A stretch of DNA of 19,702 bases from CAZHWT01 sp964536215 (GTDB taxonomy: Bacteria > Patescibacteriota > CAZHWT01): the NCBI GenBank assembly GCA_964536215.1, contig CAZHWT010000025.1:1-19702 (forward strand). Direction: 5' to 3'. The stretch's first letter is position 1, and each line of letters starts with the position of its first letter. This document shows positions 7,551 to 15,300 of this stretch, piece by piece. Made by a program: the position numbers and the translations under genes. A model generated the notes under the pieces. The model was not told the origin of the DNA, did not search any database, and saw nothing but the letters and a program-made list of their open reading frames with translations.

Positions 7551-8621
7551 TTCGTACTCTCCTCCAAACAACTTCCGCCACAAGCTGCGTCCGGTCATAA
7601 GCACGCCAAACAGAAAGAAAGTGCCAACCACAAGTCCAGCTAGCAGGAGTCGCCACGGGATTACCCAAAAGTCGACCGTCGCCTCCAGTGGCACATCCCG
7701 GTTACCATTATCATAGGCCATTACTAAATGAGCTGAGTATTTGCCAAACCGCAACGTATCGGCCTCGCCCCAGTTCCAGATCAACTTTCGGGTCGAAGCC
7801 TCACTCGTCTTTGTATCATAATGAGGGAATCCATCTCCCCATTCGGTTACAAACACACGACCCGAATCCGGCAGAATGTTACCCATAGCCTCATTCACCT
7901 TCAGAGTAGCCACAGTATCCTTGCTTCCGATCCGGCTGATAAAAATATTGCCGGTAGCTACAGCATGAACATTGCCGGTGTTACGCAATTCGGTAGAAAA
8001 TCCAACCGGTAAAAACTCGTACCAGGCTTTATCGACAGTAAAAGAATGTACTGACAAGTCCCGCTTGGCCCCTGGTGCATCCACATCCAGCAATACCAGG
8101 GTGGCTGTCGCGCCAATCAGCTTAGCCTGATCTTGCGGATCGGCAATCTGACCTTCCCGGCTAAACGTCACCGCATAATAATAACCGAAAGCCGCGGAAG
8201 CTGGCACGTCAATAGTCATTGAGATCGTATGCCACTCATTTGGGGCTACGCTAAACTTTTCTTCCGAGAAGCGCACCCAATCAAAAAAATCATCCCCCAC
8301 CTGGCGTTCCCGTAGTCTTGGTGCTCCGGTTTGTCCATCTGCCGAAAAAGTCAGTAAGCCTACCTTAAGTGTTTCTGTCTGCGACCCGGCATTACGCACC
8401 CGTAAATCAGTTGATACCGTCGTCCCCGGTTTAGTCGTCAAAGAAATCGGCAACGGCGACGTACTCAACCGAATCCCTGCCTCCTGAGCCATAACCAAAC
8501 CTGGTCTAACCAATAACCCCAATAACCCCAATAACCCCAATAGTTTCCCCAATAACCCCAAGACTCTCCGCCGATCCAGGGCTATTTGGGCTATTTGGCC
8601 TATTCCCATCCTAATATTCAT
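7548..8621 (-). CDS. DUF916/WxLIP-like membrane-anchored surface protein, paralog 2
   Basis: The protein has 357 residues. The signal peptide has a leucine/glycine repeat core (LLGLLGLLGLL) and probably cuts after VMA before QEAGIRLSTSPLP. The first beta domain (about 40-170) carries STDLRVRNAGSQTETLKV, DDFFDWVRFSEEKFSVAPNEW and AFGYYYAVTFSREG. The second (about 185-325) carries RNTGNVHAVATGNIFIS and ILPDSGRVFVTEW. A transmembrane helix (about 330-350) and the end RSLWRKLFGGEYE follow. It is a close paralog of the next gene upstream, from which it is separated by an overlap: its ATG lies 8 bases before that gene's stop. The start at 8621 is favoured by GGAGG at 8636-8632 with a 10-base spacer; 8609 and 8651 are alternatives. 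An anchoring or partner-binding role in the envelope is inferred from the WxLIP resemblance. Confidence 0.8.
   Translation of the reverse strand: MNIRMGIGQIAQIALDRRRVLGLLGKLLGLLGLLGLLVRPGLVMAQEAGIRLSTSPLPISLTTKPGTTVSTDLRVRNAGSQTETLKVGLLTFSADGQTGAPRLRERQVGDDFFDWVRFSEEKFSVAPNEWHTISMTIDVPASAAFGYYYAVTFSREGQIADPQDQAKLIGATATLVLLDVDAPGAKRDLSVHSFTVDKAWYEFLPVGFSTELRNTGNVHAVATGNIFISRIGSKDTVATLKVNEAMGNILPDSGRVFVTEWGDGFPHYDTKTSEASTRKLIWNWGEADTLRFGKYSAHLVMAYDNGNRDVPLEATVDFWVIPWRLLLAGLVVGTFFLFGVLMTGRSLWRKLFGGEYE
8510..8557 (-). repeat. 9-bp repeat coding the signal-peptide hydrophobic core
   Basis: On the plus strand CCAATAACC occurs three times in a row (8510-8536), then a degenerate unit, then once more (8549-8557). 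On the coding strand this gives the LLG tripeptide repeat of the signal peptide. The unit is a multiple of three, so copy changes alter only the length of the hydrophobic core. Confidence 0.9.
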
Positions 8622-9633
8622 CTCGACGCATCCTCCACCGCATAAACACATACACTAACACTGCTGGCACTACCGGAATAGCCACAGCCGCCAAAAACAG
8701 CCGCCAGGGAATCACCCAAAACTCAATCGTTTTCTCCAACGGCACATCACGACTACCGTTATCATAAGCCATGACTAAATGTGCGGTATATTTACCAAAG
8801 CGCAATTGGTTAGCTTTAGACAAATCCCATTCTAGCTTGCGAGCTGACTGACCGTTTTTGTAAATGGTCTGCCTGTTTGACTGCACATCAGCATAGACCG
8901 GAAAACCTTCTGTCCAATCGGTCGTAAATACCCGGCCAGAGTCCGGCAAAATATTACCGACCGCCTCGTTTACTTTGAGGGTAGAAATAGTCTCTTTGCT
9001 TCCAGCTCGGCTGATAAAAATATTCCCTGTAGCCACAGCGTGGACATTACCGCTATTTCTAATAGTCGTTAAAAACGACACTGGCAAAAACTCATACCAG
9101 GGTCGGTCAGTTTTAAAACTGGCAATAGACAAGTCCCGCTTGGCCCCCGGAGCATCCACATCCAGCAACACCAGGGTGGCCGTCGCTCCAATCAACTTAG
9201 CTTGATCCTGCGGGCTATAGACAGCTCCTTCCCGACTAAAGGTCACTGCATAATAATAGCCAAAAGCTGCCGACTCTGGCACCGCAATAGTCATAGTAAT
9301 AGTGTGCCATTCATTCGGAGAAATGGTAAAAGTATCTTCAGAAAAACGCACCCAATCAAAAAAATCATCCCCAGCCTGGCGCTCCCGTAACTTTGGCGCA
9401 CCAGTCTGCCCTTCAGCCGAGAATGTTAACAATCCCACTTTTAGCGTCTCTGTCTGACTGCCGCTATTACGCACCCGCAAGTCGGTACTTACCGTTGCGC
9501 CCGGCTCAGTTTGCAAGTTAATTGGCAAGGGCGACGTACTCAACCGAATCCCCGCCTCCTGAGCCCCAGCTGGGACGACAGTTGTAGAAAGGAGAAGGGA
9601 GATAGTGGAAAGTAGAAGGAGTAGACGTTTCAT
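8611..9633 (-). CDS. DUF916/WxLIP-like membrane-anchored surface protein, paralog 1
   Basis: The protein has 340 residues. It opens with MKRLLLLLSTISLLLSTT (signal peptide, probable cut AGA/QEAG), then two Ig-like beta domains (about 30-165 and 175-315) and a transmembrane helix (about 317-333) with the basic end MRWRMRRDEY. The mature start QEAGIRLSTSPLPI, the central DVDAPGAKRDLSI and the final AHLVMAYDNG..DVPLE..I.FWVIPWR are shared with the downstream paralog. Long stretches also match at the DNA level, so the pair is a tandem duplication. It differs by an insertion near 'YADVQSNRQTIYKNGQSA'. The gene follows a palindromic hairpin and a GTATAC-rich region, so it probably starts a transcription unit running through three more genes. 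The ATG at 9633 was chosen because the upstream in-frame extension is repeat DNA without signal-peptide character. Confidence 0.8.
   Translation of the reverse strand: MKRLLLLLSTISLLLSTTVVPAGAQEAGIRLSTSPLPINLQTEPGATVSTDLRVRNSGSQTETLKVGLLTFSAEGQTGAPKLRERQAGDDFFDWVRFSEDTFTISPNEWHTITMTIAVPESAAFGYYYAVTFSREGAVYSPQDQAKLIGATATLVLLDVDAPGAKRDLSIASFKTDRPWYEFLPVSFLTTIRNSGNVHAVATGNIFISRAGSKETISTLKVNEAVGNILPDSGRVFTTDWTEGFPVYADVQSNRQTIYKNGQSARKLEWDLSKANQLRFGKYTAHLVMAYDNGSRDVPLEKTIEFWVIPWRLFLAAVAIPVVPAVLVYVFMRWRMRRDEY
8632..8636 (-). promoter_or_regulatory. Shine-Dalgarno site for the second DUF916-like gene
   Basis: GGAGG on the minus strand lies 10 bases before the ATG at 8621, inside the end of the upstream gene. 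This supports translation of an internal operon gene by a normal ribosome site. Confidence 0.55.
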
Positions 9634-9649
9634 ATGGGGTGTCGTGGGA

Positions 9650-9679
9650 CTGTATACAGTATACGGCATGCAGTATACA
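9650..9679 (-). promoter_or_regulatory. GTATAC-repeat region, candidate promoter of the DUF916-like operon
   Basis: Three GTATAC hexamers (9652, 9659, 9673) and one GCATGC lie 17-46 bases before the start of paralog 1. On the minus strand two TATACT boxes (9677-9672 and 9663-9658) and one TATACA box (9656-9651) look like -10 elements. The repetitive nature makes the exact promoter unclear. Confidence 0.35.
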
Positions 9680-9710
9680 GGGGGTATGGGTATCTGACCC
9701 ACACTCACCA

Positions 9711-9758
9711 AAATAGCCATTTAAATATACAATTAATTGTATATTTAAATGGCTATTT
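9711..9758. terminator. Perfect 48-bp palindrome downstream of the WxL-like gene
   Basis: The 24-base arms are fully complementary, centred on AATTAATT. The outer 16 bases of each arm (AAATAGCCATTTAAAT) are the same as in the palindrome at 12301-12326. It lies 56 bases after the stop of the secreted gene ending at 9814 and before the DUF916-like genes, so termination or mRNA-end protection is plausible. It has no clear T tract and few G-C pairs, which weakens a classical terminator call. Confidence 0.5.
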
Positions 9759-9813
9759 ACCAATAACCCTTCCCTCACCCCTCAAACCTCACCCCTGTCC
9801 GCCTATAGGTGGG

Positions 9814-10869
9814 CTAGAACGATCCCGCTGCCACCACTGTAATCGTATCGGAATAGTCCGTGGCTGGTGGAGTACTGTTGCTAATAGCTGCCCGGAAAAC
9901 GAGAGAAGTTACATCTCCGGAGCCGGTAGCGGTACCATTGGATGATGAAATCGGTCTGTAACCTGTCGGATCGAGCGTGCCGACTTTACTGCTACTACCA
10001 TCATAGGCCGAGGTAACACTTGGCGTGCCAGTTCCACCGTCATGAGTGACCGTCGCACCCATGCCATAATCTTCTGAGCCCGAGGAGATAGTTCTTGACG
10101 AAGCTGAGGGGGCTGCTGTCCCGGCAATATTATGACCATTGGCGGTTGAGTGAAGTGAGCCCCGACCGCTACCATTATTATTGGCATCTCTGGCCCATAG
10201 GTACCAACCAGACGCAGCGTTGGTGGTTACGGTGGCGGTAATGGGGGTGCTGGCGGCCACAGCGCTATCCGACAATGCGCCCAAACTGGCCGAGTTGGCA
10301 CTCAAGGCAAACGTAAACGTGGCTCCAACCGAAGCATTAACCACAATCTGATCATCAGAAATAATCTGGCTGTCCACAACACTGCTATCGATCACCGCAT
10401 CGCCAGATGTAAGTGTGCTGACAGTCATGGTAGTGGCGCCTGTCGCCGCTGGGTTAGTAACACCGGCAGTAATATCAAAGCCATACAAGGTGCCAACCGT
10501 CAAATCGGTCACTCCTGTTACGGTAATTGCCGTACCAGCATTCGATGCACTTAATGTGCCCGGTAAGGCGGTGGCTGAATCGACCGTCAGGTTACCAGCT
10601 GTGCTAACGGTTGGTGAGCCAATGGTAAAATCAGGAAACTCAATCTTAACCTTAGCTTCTGTTGCCATTGTGGCTGGCTTAATCAGCACTCGTACTGTGG
10701 TTGCCTGGCTGGCTTTCATTCTATCCAACCGCACCGTCGCATTGGTAAACGCCGCCGCCGACACGGTCAGATTGCTCAAAACAGATTGCAGCAAATAGCC
10801 GCCGCTAAGGGCAACGGTTAAAGAGGCTACAGTCAGAAATTTAATTGATGTGGTGGAAATGTATTTCAT
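9814..10869 (-). CDS. Secreted protein with WxL-like C-terminal domain
   Basis: The 351-residue protein starts MKYISTTSIKFLTVASLTVA (signal peptide, probable cut near VSA/AAF). The N-terminal half (about 40-180) is a Thr/Ala/Val-rich beta region with RMKASQATTVRVLIKP and IEFPDFTIG. The C-terminal half (about 185-351) carries ATFTFALS, SLGALSDS, TVTTNAASGWYLWARD and the end DYSDTITVVAAGSF. The GWYLW segment and the final Y..TIT strand recall the two conserved motifs of WxL domains, although the second motif lacks the W-x-L itself. The same C-terminal layout and a similar ending occur in the next gene upstream. No transmembrane anchor is seen. Adjacent DUF916-like genes support a WxL-type partnership, which is inference. 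The start at 10869 was chosen for the signal peptide; no Shine-Dalgarno sequence is present. Confidence 0.7.
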   Translation of the reverse strand: MKYISTTSIKFLTVASLTVALSGGYLLQSVLSNLTVSAAAFTNATVRLDRMKASQATTVRVLIKPATMATEAKVKIEFPDFTIGSPTVSTAGNLTVDSATALPGTLSASNAGTAITVTGVTDLTVGTLYGFDITAGVTNPAATGATTMTVSTLTSGDAVIDSSVVDSQIISDDQIVVNASVGATFTFALSANSASLGALSDSAVAASTPITATVTTNAASGWYLWARDANNNGSGRGSLHSTANGHNIAGTAAPSASSRTISSGSEDYGMGATVTHDGGTGTPSVTSAYDGSSSKVGTLDPTGYRPISSSNGTATGSGDVTSLVFRAAISNSTPPATDYSDTITVVAAGSF

Positions 10870-11002
10870 ATAGGCAGTTAGGCAATCAGCTTGCCTGATG
10901 CTATTGTGAGTCATAGCCCTTGGTTCTGTCAATAGCAATTAAGTAGGCAAGGCATGCTCATCTAGCTGCTCCTCTTAATAATTCTCAACTAAAACCTGAA
11001 AC

Positions 11003-12061
11003 CTAAAACCCCGCCGCCGCCACCAAGGTCAATAATTCGCTAAAGTCCGACTTGGCCGGCGCTTCTAGCGATGCTTTGGCTTTAAGCAATAAAGATGAGC
11101 GCCCCTGGCTGAGCGGGCCTGAAGAAGTTAGTATCTTTACATACGTCGATGGAACTTGACCGATAGCGTCGTCCGATCCGTTAAACGGCGACTCAATTGT
11201 TAGTGGTCCACCACTGGCCTGTCCGACCGAATCTCCTTGCAGACCAAACCCTTCATCCAGGGTGGCCAGATTACCCGTTACCGCATCAATCTTGTAGGAT
11301 GTTGACTGACTAAGCAAGCCTTCATGTTGGCTAACTCCGTACACCGTCGCTCCGGACTCACCGTTTGTCTCTAGGCTAAGCCAAATCTTATCAGCCCCAG
11401 TGGTGACTGTATTGGTCAGCAGGGTACCTAGGTTAAGGGTGTAGGGTGGATTAGTGGAGGTGTCTGTGGCCGAGATATCTATATCAAAGCTTAATTGCGG
11501 ATGCTCAGTTGCGGCGGTAGCTGCTGGACCGTATCCCGATTCGGTAAAGTTGCCTTGCATAGCTCTAACTTTAACCGCATAGGTGGTGCCTGGCTCTAAG
11601 CCCAAAATATCAAACCCACTCCCGCCACCCCAATCACCGTATGTTTGATAGTGGCTATACTGCAGTGTATCCACTAGCCCATGATCCGGCGCCACAAACC
11701 GGCTAGTGGCAAACGAATCGTCAGAAATAGCTACGGCAAACAAGGTGTCGCTAGGATTATCTCCGTCGTCTAGTGCTAAATGCAGCTTATTATAGTAGTG
11801 ATTAGGATTGGTCAGGGTTGGAGCCGGCGGTACATTAGCCATCTGAGTAAAACCAAACCCTATTCCGCCATTAAAACTGGTTCCCGACATCGGTCCGCCC
11901 AATTCTCCAAAGCTAGTTTCGGCTTGAAAATTATCCGACTCCGCCTGATTTCCGCCACTATTGCCAATATTCAATTGACGCAATTGAAAGTTGGGGCTAA
12001 CCGGCACCACCAGCACAATTAAAGAAACCAATGGCAAAGCAAATTTATGAGGCAGTCGCAT
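11003..12061 (-). CDS. Secreted FN3-containing protein with WxL-like C-terminal domain
   Basis: The 352-residue protein begins MRLPHKFALPLVSLIVLVV, a signal peptide or N-terminal anchor without an obvious AxA cut. Residues about 30-70 (ESDNFQAETSFGELGGPMSG) form a short beta leader. Residues about 75-185 look like a fibronectin type III domain (PPAPTLTNPN at the start and LEPGTTYAVKVRAMQG near the end). Residues about 190-352 form a C-terminal beta domain with LNLGTLLTNTVTTG, SLETNGESGATVYGVS and DEGFGLQGDS, and it ends DFSELLTLVAAAGF. This last domain aligns by order and spacing with the C-terminal domain of the next gene. The start is supported by a TATACT box 6 bases before the ATG. The function is unknown; extracellular matrix or surface binding is a guess. 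Confidence 0.7.
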   Translation of the reverse strand: MRLPHKFALPLVSLIVLVVPVSPNFQLRQLNIGNSGGNQAESDNFQAETSFGELGGPMSGTSFNGGIGFGFTQMANVPPAPTLTNPNHYYNKLHLALDDGDNPSDTLFAVAISDDSFATSRFVAPDHGLVDTLQYSHYQTYGDWGGGSGFDILGLEPGTTYAVKVRAMQGNFTESGYGPAATAATEHPQLSFDIDISATDTSTNPPYTLNLGTLLTNTVTTGADKIWLSLETNGESGATVYGVSQHEGLLSQSTSYKIDAVTGNLATLDEGFGLQGDSVGQASGGPLTIESPFNGSDDAIGQVPSTYVKILTSSGPLSQGRSSLLLKAKASLEAPAKSDFSELLTLVAAAGF

Positions 12062-12067
12062 GCAATC

Positions 12068-12073
12068 AGTATA
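12068..12073 (-). promoter_or_regulatory. TATACT box 6 bases before an ATG (leaderless promoter candidate)
   Basis: The minus strand reads TATACT-N6-ATG, placing the expected transcription start at or next to the start codon. The -35 region (TTTTAA at 12096-12091) is weak. No Shine-Dalgarno sequence is present, consistent with a leaderless mRNA for the FN3/WxL-like gene. Confidence 0.5.
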
Positions 12074-12171
12074 AAGAATTACATCCACAATTAAAACGCT
12101 TAGCCGGTTAGACTACGACCCAAGTGTCCTGGCGTTTATTCATATCATTCTCGACCCACCCACCACCTGTC

Positions 12172-12237
12172 ATTCTCAGCTCGACTGAGAATCCGATTCC
12201 CGGTTTACCCCGATTCAATCGGGGTCAAGCCGGGAAT
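12172..12237. repeat. Two hairpin repeats between the LamG gene and the FN3 gene
   Basis: The first hairpin is ATTCTCAG (12172-12179), a 5-base loop and CTGAGAAT (12185-12192). The second has outer arms ATTCCCGG (12196-12203) and CCGGGAAT (12230-12237) enclosing a perfect inner stem ACCCCGATT / AATCGGGGT (12207-12225). Related copies lie at 16863-16881 and 17034-17450. The rest of the 258-bp gap holds AACGATTAACGATTAAC-type direct repeats and a CTGTCCGCC hairpin near 12274-12291; no gene is seen. Confidence 0.85.
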
Positions 12238-12300
12238 GACGGTAAAAAACGATCAACGATTAACGATTAACAGCCTGTCCGCCCCTGGCGGAATTTGCAA

Positions 12301-12326
12301 TAAATAGCCATTTAAATGGCTATTTA
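12301..12326. terminator. Perfect 26-bp palindrome overlapping the LamG gene stop codon
   Basis: TAAATAGCCATTT and its exact complement form a 26-bp palindrome. The TAG stop of the LamG gene (12322-12320) lies within it. The same 16-base arm sequence occurs in the palindrome at 9711-9758, where it is interrupted by a further palindromic centre. Position at a gene end suggests transcription termination or 3' end stabilisation, but a T tract is lacking. Confidence 0.5.
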
Positions 12327-15300
12327 TCCCCCCACCTCACTGCCCCACCGTTATATAATGTCTTAACCTGCGTATCTGTTAAGGCATAGTTAAAGATTTG
12401 TACGTCGTCAATTTGCCCCTCAATCCCGGGATAAGCATAGTCCCGTCCAATCGATACATTTTCGCTATTACTAGTAACAGGAGCTATAACATTAGTCGTG
12501 CTACCGCAAGCGACTCCATTCATATACAGATTAACAATATCATCATCCAAGCTAAATGATACGGTAAATAATTGCCATTTATTTTCTACCAACAAGCATT
12601 TGGCATTATTATCCGTTGCATACGTATGCCAAGCCATATCTTGTCCATATGATTGAAACTTAGCAAAGTGATTAGTTGTTTGAATGACGTATGGCGATGC
12701 GGAGTTAGTCGTCCTTTTACCCATAACCGATCTAGTGGAAATAAGAGTAGTTGGCTTCATCCAAACTGACAACGAAAAATTCCTGGTAAGATTCAAAACA
12801 CTGCCCGAATTTTGAATTGTTACCACATCATCCACCCCATCAAAACTCATGGCACTGTTATACTTCCCACTCTTAGCCATTCCCCAGGCACTACTCGCAT
12901 TCTCACAATTACCTACTGTTGTTACACCACTACTTCCTAAATTAATCGTCCCATCCCCAGATCCTATCGCTCCGCTCCAGGATGACGAATTATGGGCAAC
13001 ACTTCCACTACATTCATCAAATTTATATTGAGCTATTGGTTTACCATAGTTATAGTCCCAGGCAACCTGAGCTGGGGTGCGGGCGTAGTTGTAGAGCTTA
13101 ACTTCGTCCACAGAGCCTAAAAACTTGCGCCCTCCGTAACGGGAGCCAATAGACAGAGGGAGAGCGTTAGTTAGATCGCCTATGTCAGAAATATTCACAT
13201 CGTTAGTGACTTTTTGCGTATCCATATAGATATTAGATATCTGGCGATTTCTATCGATAACCCATTCAATATGATGCCAATCTCCGTCACTTACCCCCAA
13301 GGCGCTGCCACTAGCAACATTGACAGTATTACCAGTAGTATCTCCCAGCCAGAATTCCTTTGTGCTATTGAGGCTCAGAATTTCAAATCCAGGTAAGAAA
13401 GAACCTCCATCACCACGCTTACCTATGGGCGTATTCCAACCAGAAGTCTTAGTAGTTTTAGCCCACAACGATATCGTAAACGAATCATTTGCAGTAAAAT
13501 CAAACCTTCCATCACCTGGATTGGCTACCCTCACCCCTTTTGTGTCAGCGTCACCATCAAATTCCAAACCGCTCCCATATTTACCCGGAGCATAACTTGC
13601 ACTCAGTATTTGACCGTTATTGTTATTACCGCTAGAATCCTCAGCCACAGAAGCGTTTTTTGATTCAAAGTCCCATTCTCCCACTGGCTTAGCGCAATGC
13701 GAAGTATCCCCCGGTACACAATACTTACTCCCTGCCGAATTACTGGGTTTGGTCGCCGTCTGCCCCGTTCCAGACAAGATTGGCTCAGTTGAGGCACTCC
13801 CAACCAGTTGTCCGGCAGAGTGGTTATAATCGACCATAATATCCTGAGCAGAAAGAGCCGAATTATAAAGTTTTGGCTCATCAATTAAGCCATCAAATAG
13901 GTTTGGCCCCGTTGAACCAGAGTCCCACGCTCCAATCTCTAAATTACGTCCAGACGGAATATATAAACTCCGAGGCTGATTAGGCGCGACTCTATCGAGT
14001 GCACCGTTAATATAATATGAAGCTGTGCCGTTGACTGCAGAATACACAACCGCCACATAGCTCCAAGACTGCAGTGGAACTGAGTTAGTCGAATGGGTCT
14101 CTGCTGCCGTAATCCCGTCACTACTAGCCCGGAACGCCAGCTGGCCGATTGCATTGAGCCCAAAATTATACCCCTTATTTCCCGTAGTATTACTATACCG
14201 AGCTAAAATACCATTATTATGGTCAGCCACCGCATTCGGTTTTACCCAGGCACTAATCGTCAGATCCCCTGCGATTCGTGCAATAGTTGGGTCTCCTGCG
14301 TTCACCTTAGTCGTCGTCTTAGCAAAAGCTAAAGCTGTTCCAGTTCGACCTTCGTCCCAGGCAGCTGCCGTAATTGCCCCGTCCAACACACTCCCTACCA
14401 CTCCAGAATTATGCGCCACCGTCCCTTGCCCTTCATCAAACTTCCAATACCCCACCGGGCTATCCACTACCGGCCGTCCTGCCTGCATATCCTGCACAAT
14501 CTGACCGGGCGTGCGGGCATAATTATAAAACTTCACCTCATCGATAGAACCGTTAAAATAATTGTTAGCAGCTAAAGCATGACGACCAATATATAAATCA
14601 TCTATTGAAGTGGGTGGAGCAGCAGAAGGCTGAGTTCCAATAAGGGTACCATTAACATAAAACCGCCTAAATGTTCCATCAAACGTACCCGTAATGTAAT
14701 ACCACATATGCGGAGTAAACGTGTAGGCAACCTGCTGATTTGCTCCCCAAAAATAAAACTTAAGCGCAGAGCCCGAGGGAAGTGCTAATCCCCAAGCATT
14801 GCCCTTACTAATCACCTGAGCATCAGAGTCAAGCGTATCGCCCGGTCGCACCCAAGCCGACAAGGTTAAAGATTCGCCAACAGCAAAATCTGCACTTGAG
14901 TCAACTAGAACAGAAGTATCGCTGCCATTAAAACTCCCCGCTTTACCAACCTGTCCTGCTGCATACCGAGCGCTCCCACTTCCACTCCACGCCCCATTAT
15001 TCCCATTCCCCGATTTATCATAAACAGAACTCCCCGCCCCTTCCTCAAAATCATAATATGCCACGGGTTTGGGGGCATAAGTATAAAGCTGCTGAACTTC
15101 AGTAGATGATAAAGCCCGATTATATATCCTAGCCTCATCCATACCTCCGTCAAATTGAGCACTGCCATTAACTCTACCAATATAAGCAGCCATGCCACTA
15201 TTTGCATGTCTAACAGCTGGATCCCACGTAGCGGTAGTCGATAATGTGCCGTTTAGATAGAAAGAAGCCTCAGATCTGTCATCATCGACTGCCAGCACTA

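Noticed and set aside
10415..10798. Plus-strand open frame of 127 codons opposite the WxL-like gene
   Set aside because: It is the antisense shadow of a low-complexity Thr/Ala/Val coding region, with no ribosome site and no recognisable domain.
14154..14504. Plus-strand open frame of 116 codons inside the LamG gene
   Set aside because: It is antisense to a clear LamG domain and lacks any start signal or family resemblance.
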